Below, one piece after another: positions 17,774-26,684 of a stretch of 64,000 bases of DNA (positions within the stretch are counted from its first letter, which is position 1; each line of letters opens with the position of its first letter). The notes beneath the pieces are model-generated. The model had not been told where the DNA came from and did no database searches. It saw nothing but the letters and a program-made list of their open reading frames with translations. This DNA comes from Candidatus Alistipes merdigallinarum (lineage in GTDB: Bacteria > Bacteroidota > Bacteroidia > Bacteroidales > Rikenellaceae), in the NCBI GenBank assembly GCA_019119305.1, contig DWXH01000019.1, positions 186,001 to 250,000 of the forward strand. Reading direction: 5' to 3'. The translations under genes were made by a program, and so were the position numbers.

Positions 17774-19669
17774 TTACGTATTTATCCGCAGTTTCCCCGC
17801 TTCGTCTTCCGTTATTTTGCCGTCGTGAAGCAATTCTGTTATAGCGGTCAGAATATTTTCGGGACTGTGTCGGAGTGAAGCGATTAATTCCCGGACGGAG
17901 GTTGGCCCTGTGCGTAAACGCGCATATATTTCATCTGCAAGACCTGAATGTTGACAAGAACGTTTGTTTTTCAGGCAGACATCGCAAACCCCGCACGGAT
18001 GGTCGACGGTCTCTCCGAAGTAGCGGCGGATAATCGTGCTGCGGCATTCGTCGGCAGTAGCATAGCGGAGCATTTGGTCGAGACGCTGGGTTGCACATGC
18101 TTTGCGTTGGGTGTAGCTCTCCGGGGTGATCCGTACATCGCGGGTGGGAAGCCGTTCTTCGGAAAGGTACAAAACGGGACTTCTTTTCCCCGGAATATAG
18201 CGGATGATGTGGAGCTGCCACAGCATTTTCAGCAACTCCCTGAGCCGTTCCGGGGTGTAACCTGACAGATGGGTCAGCTCGTCTTCGTCGATCGGAACAA
18301 AATCGCTGAATAATCCCGTGTAACGCCGTAGAAGAACCATGATCAGATGGTCCAGCTCTTTACGATCGACACGTATGCGATATAAGGCGTCGCGGGTTAC
18401 GGTGAAGCGGATGCGGGAGGGATTGTCCTGCTCGTCGGTCAATGTCATGTAGCCGTTTTGCTGGAGTATCTTGACGGCATGGATGACCGTCGGGACGAAA
18501 AAACGGAAACGGGCGGCAAATTCGTAGATGTTGAACGTATAGGCCGATCCCTTCCCGTCGCCGATGGCGATGTTCAGGTAGTTGAAGATCGATTCGTAGA
18601 TTTGACGGATGGTTTTGAGCGGAGGATAGTCGAGGCGTAGCCGCTGGGATGCGCGGGGAACATCCCCTTCCGAATAGAGCAGAACCGCATAAGCCTTTTG
18701 ACCGTCACGCCCTGCACGTCCCGACTCCTGATAGTAGTTCTCCAGCGAATCGCACAGATCGTAGTGGATGACCAAACGGACATCTCGTTTGTCTATTCCC
18801 ATCCCGAATGCGTTCGTGGCCACCATAATCCGTAAATGGTCGTTGATCCATGCGTCCTGACGTTCGGAACGGGTGAAGTAGTTCATCCCGCCGTGGTAGA
18901 AGTCTGCCGAAAACCCTTGTCGCTTTAAAAAGTCTGCAACCGATTCGGCCCGGTCCCGGGTGCGGACATACACGATTGCCGAACCCGCAACATTTTGCAG
19001 AATACGAGTCAGTTGGGCGCTCTTGTCCTCCGTTTTGCGGACAACATAAACCAGATTGTCGCGGGCAAAACTGGTCCGGAGCAGATACGGCGAGCGAAAC
19101 TTCAGCCGCGACATGATGTCGTCGGCTACATCGGCTGTTGCCGATGCGGTGAGTGCCAGAATCGGGACCTCAGGATGTGCGTCGCGCAATCGGCCGATCT
19201 CCAAATAGGCCGGCCTGAAATCGTAACCCCATTGGGAGATACAGTGGGCCTCATCGACAGCCAGCAGCGATACGTTCATCCGTGCATATCGGCTCCGGAA
19301 CACCTCGCTGTCGATACGCTCCGGTGCGATGAACAGAAATTTCACATCACCATAGACGCAATTATCCAATATGCGATCGATATCCCGGAAAGGCATGCCG
19401 CCGTGGATCGATACAGCCGAAATATGCCGTTTGCGTAGCTGGTCGATCTGGTCCTTCATCAAGGCAATCAAAGGGGTGATGACGATACAGATCCCTTCAG
19501 CAGCAAGACCTGGAATTTGGTAGACGATCGACTTACCTCCTCCGGTCGGCATCAGCAACAATACATCGTTCCTTCCGCATACGGCCCGAATCGTCTCGAG
19601 CTGTTGCGGACGGAACGAGGTGTAGCCCCAATACTGTTTAAGCAGTCGGTAATACGTTTCGTCGTTCAT
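17774..19669 (-). CDS. recQ: ATP-dependent DNA helicase RecQ
   Basis: A 631-aa SF2 helicase. Motif 0 FRPQQLETI, Walker A PTGGGKS, the DEAH box VDEAHCISQWGYDFR, motif III LTASAT and motif VI YYQESGRAGRDG are all present. A zinc site (Cys in DECRST, then CGVCDVC) and a winged-helix RQC domain follow. A C-terminal HRDC domain is not evident; the end (residues 560-631) looks like a small helical domain. It unwinds duplex and branched DNA in repair. It sits between a nitroreductase-like gene (3 bp away) and the DEDDy exonuclease (12 bp away). Confidence 0.94.
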   Translation of the reverse strand: MNDETYYRLLKQYWGYTSFRPQQLETIRAVCGRNDVLLLMPTGGGKSIVYQIPGLAAEGICIVITPLIALMKDQIDQLRKRHISAVSIHGGMPFRDIDRILDNCVYGDVKFLFIAPERIDSEVFRSRYARMNVSLLAVDEAHCISQWGYDFRPAYLEIGRLRDAHPEVPILALTASATADVADDIMSRLKFRSPYLLRTSFARDNLVYVVRKTEDKSAQLTRILQNVAGSAIVYVRTRDRAESVADFLKRQGFSADFYHGGMNYFTRSERQDAWINDHLRIMVATNAFGMGIDKRDVRLVIHYDLCDSLENYYQESGRAGRDGQKAYAVLLYSEGDVPRASQRLRLDYPPLKTIRQIYESIFNYLNIAIGDGKGSAYTFNIYEFAARFRFFVPTVIHAVKILQQNGYMTLTDEQDNPSRIRFTVTRDALYRIRVDRKELDHLIMVLLRRYTGLFSDFVPIDEDELTHLSGYTPERLRELLKMLWQLHIIRYIPGKRSPVLYLSEERLPTRDVRITPESYTQRKACATQRLDQMLRYATADECRSTIIRRYFGETVDHPCGVCDVCLKNKRSCQHSGLADEIYARLRTGPTSVRELIASLRHSPENILTAITELLHDGKITEDEAGKLRINT

Positions 19670-19672
19670 GGA

Positions 19673-20308
19673 TTACTTCGCAGGCAAACCGACGGTTTGA
19701 CCCAATACGATGTGTTGTGTTTCGCCCAAATGCAGAATATCTGCGATCTCTTTCTGGTTTAAAGACATGTGAACGACTACCGCCAAGCCTTCGGATGCGC
19801 CGTATAAATATACGTTCTGTGCGATCAGGCCGGCATCTACCCCTGATGTGATGGCATTTTGCTGCGTATCGTCCGGGTTCATCATCCGGCTGTAATCCGC
19901 TACGAAAATTAAGATCCAATCGCCGGTTTTCGTGAATTCCTGATTGTTGACCTCTGCTCGGTGGTCCCCTTCAGCTACCGGAATGAGTTTGTGATCCGTT
20001 GCGTCATACAAGTAGGCACCGCTCCGACCGATCAGGTAAAGGTCGATCTCCTGGCGATTCAGTGCCGATGGGGCTGTCCGGCGTCCGTCGGGACGGTTGA
20101 TACCCCATGCTGCCCAGACCAAATCCGAAAGCTGTTGTTCGTTCAGATGACGTGTGGAATCCATCGAACGGTTGGTCGACCGTTTGGATAGCGCCTCCAT
20201 CAGCGGCATGCCGCCGCTTTTGGATGGAGTAGGAAGTTGAATCTCTTTTTGTGCCATAACGCAAGAAGCTAAAAACAATGCAATTAAAGCCAATAGTTTG
20301 GTTTTCAT
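19673..20308 (-). CDS. periplasmic SagB-type nitroreductase-family protein
   Basis: A 211-aa protein with a signal peptide (MKTKLLALIALFLASCVMAQ). The mature part resembles the SagB/ThcOx branch of the nitroreductase fold: SKRSTNRSMDST near the start, LSDLVWAAWGINRPDGRRT..SALNRQEI, and GVDAGLIAQNVYLYGASEGLA, which line the FMN site in relatives. Export of a flavin enzyme is notable. The cysteine at residue 16 could also act as a lipobox (LASC). It is the first gene of the recQ-exonuclease operon, 3 bp before recQ. Substrate unknown. Confidence 0.78.
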   Translation of the reverse strand: MKTKLLALIALFLASCVMAQKEIQLPTPSKSGGMPLMEALSKRSTNRSMDSTRHLNEQQLSDLVWAAWGINRPDGRRTAPSALNRQEIDLYLIGRSGAYLYDATDHKLIPVAEGDHRAEVNNQEFTKTGDWILIFVADYSRMMNPDDTQQNAITSGVDAGLIAQNVYLYGASEGLAVVVHMSLNQKEIADILHLGETQHIVLGQTVGLPAK

Positions 20309-20466
20309 ATTCGTTTGATTTTTGTCTGCACCCGAATTATTTGAGCGCTCTTTGCAAATTTAAGTTAATTTTTTCTAAATTTACAGACTCTCAACTGAAG
20401 AGAAACAGTATGAGGGGAGGGGACGAGAAGAAGACGGAGGATTTTAAGAATTTAATAAGAAATAAA

Positions 20467-21357
20467 ATGAAACGCAGTTTATTGTTGTCGATTGCAGGCG
20501 GTATGATGGCTTGTCTGTGCATGGCGCAGAATCCGGAACCCCAGCCGCTCTATCCGGATGGGAAAATGCCCGGAAACAACGAAATCGATCCGAAAAATTT
20601 TTTGGATAATGAAGAGATCCGGGCGGGTATTACGGAACCGGACTATACCCTCTTTCTTCCCGATCGCGATAAGGCGACCGGGCAGTGTATCATCGTTTGT
20701 CCGGGCGGCGGATACGGGTGCGTGTGTTATGCCCGGGAAGGGAATGAAGTGGCTCGGTGGCTCAATGAAAACGGAGTGGCGGCCATCGTCCTGCGATACC
20801 GGATGCCGAACGGCCATCATCAGATTCCGATAGCGGATTATGCGCAGGCCATGCGGACCGCTCGGGAAAATGCGGATCAGTGGGGGATAAATCCTCATCA
20901 GATCGGTGTCATGGGATTCTCGGCCGGCGGCCATCTTGCATCGACTGCCGTCGTGCTGACTGACGAAGCGGTCAAACCGGATTTTGCTGTATTGATCTAT
21001 CCGGTCATAACGATGGACGGGCCCTATGCGCAGATCGATACCCGGAACAACTTGATGGGAACCAATCCGGACAAAGCCTTGATCGAAAAGTATTCCGCAG
21101 AGAAACAGATTACTCCCGAGACATCGCCTTGTTTCATAGCCCTCAGTAATGATGACGATTTGGTCCATCCGAGAAACAGTACGCTGTTTTACGATTCATT
21201 GCGGGCTAAAGGCGTTTCGGCCGAGTTGCACATCTATCCCACCGGACAACACGGTTGGAATCAAACTTTCGTTTACTGGGATGAGTATCACACTTCATTG
21301 CTGCGTTGGCTGAAGCAACAACGGGACAAGGCGGCGCTCCCCGCAAAGAATGAATAG
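20467..21357 (+). CDS. secreted alpha/beta-hydrolase (esterase/lipase-like)
   Basis: A 296-aa protein. MKRSLLLSIAGGMMACLCMAQ is a signal peptide, which fixes the start at the ATG at 20467; the frame is open further upstream to 20278 with no coding look. The alpha/beta-hydrolase core has an oxyanion-hole region CPGGGYGCVCYAREGNEVA, the nucleophile elbow GFSAGGH with S152, and the Asp and His in NDDDLVHPRN and PTGQHGWN. This resembles the acetyl-xylan-esterase/BD-FAE-like family. It probably deacylates glycans in the periplasm or at the surface. Confidence 0.85.
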   Translation: MKRSLLLSIAGGMMACLCMAQNPEPQPLYPDGKMPGNNEIDPKNFLDNEEIRAGITEPDYTLFLPDRDKATGQCIIVCPGGGYGCVCYAREGNEVARWLNENGVAAIVLRYRMPNGHHQIPIADYAQAMRTARENADQWGINPHQIGVMGFSAGGHLASTAVVLTDEAVKPDFAVLIYPVITMDGPYAQIDTRNNLMGTNPDKALIEKYSAEKQITPETSPCFIALSNDDDLVHPRNSTLFYDSLRAKGVSAELHIYPTGQHGWNQTFVYWDEYHTSLLRWLKQQRDKAALPAKNE

Positions 21358-21438
21358 AGCGGAGCATATGGAAGACAACTTTCGATGGATTTTGTGCCGG
21401 GACCAGATAATCGGGCGCCGATGAAAAACGGAAGATTG

Positions 21439-21469
21439 TTGTAAATTCGAAAAATGTTTTTTATATTTG
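21439..21469 (+). promoter_or_regulatory. promoter just upstream of a terminator-like hairpin
   Basis: TTGT (21439-21442), a 19-bp spacer, TATATTTG (21462-21469). The predicted start near 21475 is only about ten bases before the hairpin at 21486, so transcripts would meet a terminator at once. Confidence 0.55.
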
Positions 21470-21485
21470 TCATGGCGAAAGAGTT

Positions 21486-21527
21486 CTGGCCTCCATCCCA
21501 AGAGGCCGGGATTTTTTCTTTTTTTAC
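21486..21527 (+). terminator. terminator or attenuator upstream of small membrane protein and greA
   Basis: CTGGCCTC (21486-21493) pairs with GAGGCCGG (21502-21509), followed by a long T-tract broken by one C. It may simply end the hydrolase transcript, but its position directly after a promoter and 11 bases before the next ATG also fits an attenuator. Confidence 0.75.
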
Positions 21528-21537
21528 TTAATCAAAA

Positions 21538-21726
21538 ATGAAACCTAAAACACGATTCTATATTTGTGTAGCGTTTTTATTGCTTTCGGTGTTTTGTATG
21601 GGAGGTAGTACTGTGGTGTGTCTGCTCGAAGGTGGAATGCGGAACTATCTGACACTGGTGGTGTTGTTTTGTTGTGCGGTGATGTTCTTTCATCTCGTGC
21701 GGCAAATGATCCGGGTCAATGAGTAA
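21538..21726 (+). CDS. small membrane protein of unknown function
   Basis: 62 aa with two hydrophobic helices (about residues 7-27 and 37-55) separated by LEGGMRNY, and a short basic C-terminus. I recognise no family. It starts 11 bases after a terminator-like T-tract and lies 39 bp upstream of greA on the same strand, so it probably shares greA's transcript. The clean start, compact hairpin topology and context make it a likely real gene. Confidence 0.6.
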   Translation: MKPKTRFYICVAFLLLSVFCMGGSTVVCLLEGGMRNYLTLVVLFCCAVMFFHLVRQMIRVNE

Positions 21727-21765
21727 AACGAATATTAGGTCTCATAAAATTAATCTTATTTAATT

Positions 21766-22242
21766 ATGGCATCAAATGTTGTTTATTTAACCGAAGCTGG
21801 ACTGCAAAAGTTAAAAGATGAATTGGATCATCTCCGTTCAGTGGAACGTCCCGCTATATCAGCTGCGATCGCTGAAGCCCGCGACAAGGGTGATTTGTCG
21901 GAAAATGCAGAGTATGACGCAGCCAAAGAGGCTCAGGGTATGCTTGAAATGCGGATCGCAAAATTGGAGGATACCGTGGCGAATGCCCGTGTAATTGATG
22001 AATCGCGGATCGATACGAGTACGATTCAGATCCTCAACCGCGTGACTTTGAAAAATAAAAATACGGGGAAGGTCGTCGAGTATACTTTGGTCTCGGAAAA
22101 TGAGGCGAACCTTAAAGAGGGTAAATTGTCGATCGGAACGCCGATCGCTAAAGCCCTGCTGGGGCATAAAAAAGGCGATGAGGTTGATGTGACCGTCCCT
22201 TCTGGGGTCATCCGGTTCGAGGTGATCGATATATCGATATAA
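21766..22242 (+). CDS. greA: transcription elongation factor GreA
   Basis: A 158-aa protein of the usual GreA length. The N-terminal coiled coil has ARDKGDLSENAEYDAAKEAQ, whose tip acids enter the RNA polymerase secondary channel to stimulate cleavage of backtracked RNA. The C-terminal FKBP-like domain ends in GTPIAKALLGHKKGDEV. It is followed by a very strong terminator. Confidence 0.96.
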   Translation: MASNVVYLTEAGLQKLKDELDHLRSVERPAISAAIAEARDKGDLSENAEYDAAKEAQGMLEMRIAKLEDTVANARVIDESRIDTSTIQILNRVTLKNKNTGKVVEYTLVSENEANLKEGKLSIGTPIAKALLGHKKGDEVDVTVPSGVIRFEVIDISI

Positions 22243-22281
22243 CGGTCGGTGGGCTATTCTTTGAATTCCCCAAAAGACAAG

Positions 22282-22332
22282 AAAAAGGAAAGAGAGGAGC
22301 CATTGGGTACGGCCCCTCTCTTTCCTTTTTTA
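22282..22332 (+). terminator. terminator of greA
   Basis: AAAAAGGAAAGAGAGG.GCC pairs with GGC.CCTCTCTTTCCTTTTT, a stem of about 19 bp with one mismatch. Flanking A and T runs make it usable in both directions. Confidence 0.92.
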
Positions 22333-22437
22333 ACTCAGTTAATTTCAGCATGGCTTTTTATTGACCGTATGGCCGAGAGGTCGGGTACTTGCTGCTGAGC
22401 GGGATTTCGACGAAATCATTGGACGTGAGAGATAGGT

Positions 22438-23364
22438 TTAATCGTGGCGTCCGCATTTCCGAAGATATTCGAGCAGCAGTCCGGGTCGATCGGTCTGGAT
22501 CAGTCGGGCATTCAAACTGTCGATCAGGTATCCGTAGACCCGAGTTGCATCGTCGAGCGCTTGGTCGTCGTAACGCTCTCCGCTCATGCCGTTCCACATG
22601 GTGTTGTACCAGATCAACGACCGGTTGGCGAGAAAATCCCGTACCCGTTGTGGAACCCGACTCGTGTCGCTTTTGAAAAGCAGCTCGTAAGCCACCGGAT
22701 GTAACGTCGTATCGAAATCCGCGATCGTCGCTTCTGCACCTTCCTCGTCGAGATTTACGATCGGCATATAGATTACGCTGTCGAGGTAAGGGCCAGCCGT
22801 AACCTGGACATGATCGGCATCTTGTCCCCCTTTCATGATGATCTGACGGGTGACGCCTGTCTTTGCTGCAAGGGCCATGATCTCATCGAACATGTTGTAC
22901 CCCTTGTCGATATTCAACATGAGGTGTCCTTTGCTGCGGATGAAGATCTCTTCGAGTGTCGGAACCTGTAAATCCGTTATCGTGCTGTCGTTTGCCTTCA
23001 AAAAATAGTTGCGGATCGAGTCGATACTCAGTTCCGAAACTTTCCCTTTACCGTTCGTCGTGCGGTCGATCGTCGCGTCGTGCATCAGGATTAATACGCT
23101 GTCGGCGGTACGGCGTACATCCAACTCAACCACATCGACTCCCATATCGATCGCATTTTGCAGTGATTCGAAAGAATTTTCCACCGTATTGCGCCATCCG
23201 CCCCGATGGGCGACGACGAGTACGGATTCTGTATTCGGATTATTCAGGATAGAGAGCAATGTGTCGATGCGAGTCGCTTGCGGTTGTTGAACCGGTCGTG
23301 AACAGGAGTACAAACAGATACTCGATATGAGAATCAGGAGCAGTGATCGGTTTGAACGGACCAT
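22438..23364 (-). CDS. glycerophosphodiester phosphodiesterase-family lipoprotein
   Basis: A 308-aa protein. The signal peptide MVRSNRSLLLILISSICLYSC ends in a lipobox cysteine, so it is lipid-anchored; the upstream in-frame extension to 23430 would bury that signal and is rejected. The GDPD TIM-barrel motifs are present: VVAHRGGWRNTVENSFES, DVVELDVRRT and LMHDATIDRTTNGKG, supplying the His pair and metal-binding acids. It would hydrolyse glycerophosphodiesters to glycerol-3-phosphate and an alcohol. The C-terminal half is divergent. It follows the M48 protease gene by 62 bp. Confidence 0.85.
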   Translation of the reverse strand: MVRSNRSLLLILISSICLYSCSRPVQQPQATRIDTLLSILNNPNTESVLVVAHRGGWRNTVENSFESLQNAIDMGVDVVELDVRRTADSVLILMHDATIDRTTNGKGKVSELSIDSIRNYFLKANDSTITDLQVPTLEEIFIRSKGHLMLNIDKGYNMFDEIMALAAKTGVTRQIIMKGGQDADHVQVTAGPYLDSVIYMPIVNLDEEGAEATIADFDTTLHPVAYELLFKSDTSRVPQRVRDFLANRSLIWYNTMWNGMSGERYDDQALDDATRVYGYLIDSLNARLIQTDRPGLLLEYLRKCGRHD

Positions 23365-23426
23365 AGTTTTCAATGTTACTAAATTGGAATTTGGGCGAAT
23401 GTTATACAACGATGGATAAATAACGA

Positions 23427-24194
23427 TCAATGCTGTAACTCATCCGCTTTCGCTTTCATCTTTTCTGCCCGTTTGTCGCTGTCGGGATGGGTGGAGAATG
23501 CCTGCAATAACGTTGATGCGTGTGCTCCGGGTTTCTTCGAAAGCTGTGACAATTTGGTCAGCGCATTGTACATCGCATAGGGATCGATCCCATGACGGAC
23601 ACAAAACTCAAATCCGAACTCATCTGCTGCGTACTCCTGTTGTTGGGAATACTGTGCCGATGCAAGGGCATGGGTCAGCTCCATTAATTGAGACTGGGAC
23701 AGTTGGGCGGCCACCCCTTTGCTGACCGAACCAGCCGCACTTTCTGCTGCTGATTTCAAGTAGGCGTTCTTCAGTGAGTTTTTTGCATCGTTGCGGGCTA
23801 CGTGTCCGATCTCATGTCCGATAATTGCAACCAGTTCGTCGTTGGTCATGACATCCATCAGCCCGGAATAGATTCGGACACTGCCATCTCCGCAGGCAAA
23901 CGCGTTAACTTCGTCCCGTTGATACACTTTGAAATTGAGGGTCATTCCGTCAATGGAGAGATTCTGGGTCACAGAGTCCAATCGAATTGCATAAGCAGCC
24001 GTGTCGACTTTGTTCATGCTGTCGAGAGCGGATACCGCACGGCGACTCATTTCTGCTACCGCATCGTCTGACAGCGTAAAAGCGTTGATCAGATCGCCTC
24101 CGGCCTTAAAAAGCTTGTTTATCTTGATCTGTCCTGAAGCAGAAAGACCAAAAACGAACACGCTGAATAATAAAAGAGTAAAGTTTTTCATCAT
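23427..24194 (-). CDS. M48-family metalloprotease, secreted
   Basis: A 255-aa protein with a signal peptide (residues 1-21). The zinc motif HEIGH (127-131) and the downstream Glu in QEYAADEFGF define an M48 peptidase of the periplasmic LoiP/YcaL type without membrane helices. VNAFACGDGSVRIYSGLMDVMTNDEL is the conserved substrate-cleft segment. Likely role: periplasmic or outer-membrane protein quality control. The start may be the second of two adjacent ATGs. Confidence 0.88.
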   Translation of the reverse strand: MMKNFTLLLFSVFVFGLSASGQIKINKLFKAGGDLINAFTLSDDAVAEMSRRAVSALDSMNKVDTAAYAIRLDSVTQNLSIDGMTLNFKVYQRDEVNAFACGDGSVRIYSGLMDVMTNDELVAIIGHEIGHVARNDAKNSLKNAYLKSAAESAAGSVSKGVAAQLSQSQLMELTHALASAQYSQQQEYAADEFGFEFCVRHGIDPYAMYNALTKLSQLSKKPGAHASTLLQAFSTHPDSDKRAEKMKAKADELQH

Positions 24195-24214
24195 AAATGC
24201 AGTTTAAACTGCCC

Positions 24215-24222
24215 CAAAGGTA
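24215..24222 (-). promoter_or_regulatory. -7 box for the M48-GDPD genes
   Basis: CAAAGGTA on the plus strand reads TACCTTTG on the minus strand, 20 bases before the gene start. No -33 box is obvious. Confidence 0.5.
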
Positions 24223-24454
24223 CAACTTTTTTATAGTGAATCGGTGTGGCCTTTCCGTTTTTTTGTGATGGATGTTTCGGGGAAGACATATTTTTCCGGA
24301 CGAAATGGCAGGTGTCGTGTCACCATGTCCGATTGTTTCCATGATTTTGGCAGGATAGTGGCTTATAAACACAATTTTCGGCTCTTGGCATAAAGATTGA
24401 TTTGGTTAAGGCAAAACGATTTTGAAAATAATAATTAATAAAAGGAATAAAGTT

Positions 24455-26383
24455 ATGGGAAAGATTATTGGTATTGATTTGGGGACTACGAACTCGTGTG
24501 TAGCCGTAATGGAGGGTAACGAACCGGTCGTAATCCCTAACAGCGAAGGTCGTAGAACCACTCCTTCGATCGTAGCTTTTGTAGACAACAACGAACGGAA
24601 AGTAGGTGATCCTGCAAAACGTCAGGCAATTACCAATCCGAAAAGAACCATCACCTCGATCAAGCGGTTCATGGGTGAAACGTACGATCAGGTGGGACAG
24701 GATATCAAACGTGCTGCTTACAGCGTGGTACGTGGCGATAACAATACGCCGAGAATCGATATCGACGGTCGTTTGTATACCCCGCAGGAGATTTCGGCAA
24801 TCATTCTTCAGAAGATGAAGAAAACGGCTGAAGATTACCTGGGTACCGAGGTGTCGGAAGCGGTTATCACCGTACCGGCTTACTTCTCCGATTCGCAACG
24901 TCAGGCTACCAAAGAGGCCGGAGAGATCGCAGGTTTGAAAGTACGCCGTATCATCAACGAACCGACGGCCGCTGCACTGGCTTATGGTTTGGATAAGGCC
25001 AACAAGGATATGAAGATCGCCGTATATGACTTGGGTGGCGGTACGTTCGATATCTCCATCCTGGAGTTGGGTGACGGTGTCTTCGAGGTTAAATCGACCA
25101 ACGGTGATACCCATCTCGGTGGTGATGATTTCGACCATGTGATCATCGACTGGATGGCTGATGAGTTTCAGAAAGAGCACAACGTCGATCTGAGAAAAGA
25201 CCCGATGGCCCTGCAGCGGTTGAAAGAGGCTGCAGAAAAGGCAAAAATCGAACTTTCGAGCTCGACATCGACCGAAATCAATCTGCCATACATCATGCCG
25301 GTAGACGGTATTCCGCAACACTTGGTGATGACTTTGACGCGGGCTAAATTCGAACAGTTGGCCGACAACCTGATCCGGGCTACGATTGAGCCTTGTAAGA
25401 AAGCCGTGGCTGATGCTGGTTTGACGACCAGTCAGATCGATGAGGTGATTTTGGTCGGTGGTTCTACCCGTATCCCGGCTATCCAGAAAGTCGTTGAAGA
25501 GTTCTTCGGTAAGACCCCTTCGAAAGGAGTGAATCCCGATGAAGTGGTCGCTATCGGTGCAGCAATCCAAGGTGGTGTGTTGACCGGTGAGGTTAAAGAT
25601 GTCTTGTTGTTGGATGTTACTCCGCTGTCATTGGGTATCGAAACGCTCGGAGGTGTCTTTACCCGGTTGATCGATGCGAATACGACGATTCCGACCAGAA
25701 AGAGCGAGGTCTTCTCGACCGCAGCTGATAACCAGCCTTCTGTTGAAATCCACGTATTGCAGGGTGAGCGTCAGATGGCACGCGACAACAAGACGATCGG
25801 TCGGTTCCATTTGGATGGTATACCTGCCGCTCCGAGAGGGGTGCCGCAGATCGAGGTTACGTTCGATATCGATGCCAACGGTATTTTGAACGTGTCCGCT
25901 AAGGATAAAGGTACAGGGAAAGAGCAGAAGATCCGTATTGAGGCCTCTTCCGGACTGACCGAACAGGAGATACAACGGATGCGAGACGAGGCGAAAGCCA
26001 ACGAAGCGAAAGACAAGGAGGAACGTGAACGGGTCGACAAGGTTAATGCGGCCGACAGCATGATATTCTCGACGGAGAAACAGCTCAAAGAGTACGGAGA
26101 CAAGATTCCGGCCGACAAGAAGAGTGCAATCGAAGCGGCTCTCGGTAAGCTGAAGGATGCGCACAAAGCTCAAGACATTGCCGGTATCGATGCAGCAACC
26201 GCTGAACTGAACTCGGCATGGCAGGCGGCTTCGCAGGACATTTACAGTGCACAGCAGAATGCGGGATCAGCTCAGGCTAATCCGGGTGCAGGGGCTGGTG
26301 CAGCTTCGGGTAACGCAAATGCCGGTGCCGGTCAAAACGGAACCGATAATGTAACCGATGTAGATTTTGAGGAGGTCAAATAA
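24455..26383 (+). CDS. dnaK: molecular chaperone DnaK (Hsp70)
   Basis: A 642-aa full-length Hsp70. The ATPase domain begins [20 protein letters not shown] and has the phosphate motifs [14 protein letters not shown] and [11 protein letters not shown]. The substrate-binding domain includes [12 protein letters not shown]. The lid ends in a Gly/Ala/Asn-rich linker and the conserved tail DVDFEEVK. The frame extends 33 bases upstream to a TTG, but ATG at 24455 is the family start. grpE and dnaJ are not adjacent. A strong terminator follows; no recognisable heat-shock operator was found in the 260-base upstream gap. Confidence 0.97.
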   Translation: MGKIIGIDLGTTNSCVAVMEGNEPVVIPNSEGRRTTPSIVAFVDNNERKVGDPAKRQAITNPKRTITSIKRFMGETYDQVGQDIKRAAYSVVRGDNNTPRIDIDGRLYTPQEISAIILQKMKKTAEDYLGTEVSEAVITVPAYFSDSQRQATKEAGEIAGLKVRRIINEPTAAALAYGLDKANKDMKIAVYDLGGGTFDISILELGDGVFEVKSTNGDTHLGGDDFDHVIIDWMADEFQKEHNVDLRKDPMALQRLKEAAEKAKIELSSSTSTEINLPYIMPVDGIPQHLVMTLTRAKFEQLADNLIRATIEPCKKAVADAGLTTSQIDEVILVGGSTRIPAIQKVVEEFFGKTPSKGVNPDEVVAIGAAIQGGVLTGEVKDVLLLDVTPLSLGIETLGGVFTRLIDANTTIPTRKSEVFSTAADNQPSVEIHVLQGERQMARDNKTIGRFHLDGIPAAPRGVPQIEVTFDIDANGILNVSAKDKGTGKEQKIRIEASSGLTEQEIQRMRDEAKANEAKDKEERERVDKVNAADSMIFSTEKQLKEYGDKIPADKKSAIEAALGKLKDAHKAQDIAGIDAATAELNSAWQAASQDIYSAQQNAGSAQANPGAGAGAASGNANAGAGQNGTDNVTDVDFEEVK

Positions 26384-26405
26384 GGACTTGGAAATATGGT
26401 GAAGT

Positions 26406-26450
26406 GAGGCGGGACAGCTCAACAGTCTGAGCTGTCCCGCCTCTTTTTTT
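26406..26450 (+). terminator. terminator of dnaK
   Basis: GAGGCGGGACAGCTCA pairs perfectly with TGAGCTGTCCCGCCTC around a six-base loop, then TTTTTTT. Confidence 0.93.
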
Positions 26451-26495
26451 GCCTTTCCGAATGTGCGGAAAGCAAGCTGTGCAATGAAAATAGCG

Positions 26496-26526
26496 AACCT
26501 CTTCTATGTGAAGGGGTTTTCTTGTT
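26496..26526 (+). terminator. second hairpin with T-rich tail
   Basis: AACCTCTTC (26496-26504) pairs with GAAGGGGTT (26510-26518) with one wobble, then TTCTTGTT. It is a possible back-up terminator about 50 bases after the first. Confidence 0.5.
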
Positions 26527-26587
26527 GGAAAAATATTTGTCTTGAAAAGTTTTTGTCCGTAGTCTCTTTCTATGTTCAATTATTTAG

Positions 26588-26595
26588 TATTTTTG
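26588..26595 (+). promoter_or_regulatory. -7 box of the GH97 gene
   Basis: TATTTTTG matches TAnnTTTG about 90 bases upstream of the ATG. The -33 box is not clear. Confidence 0.4.
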
Positions 26596-26684
26596 TTTCA
26601 TGAGTTTATTAAACGGTATTCAGATATCGGGTAATGGACAAATTCAGGTTATTTTTAGCTTAATTTTTGAAAAAGAATAAAGAT

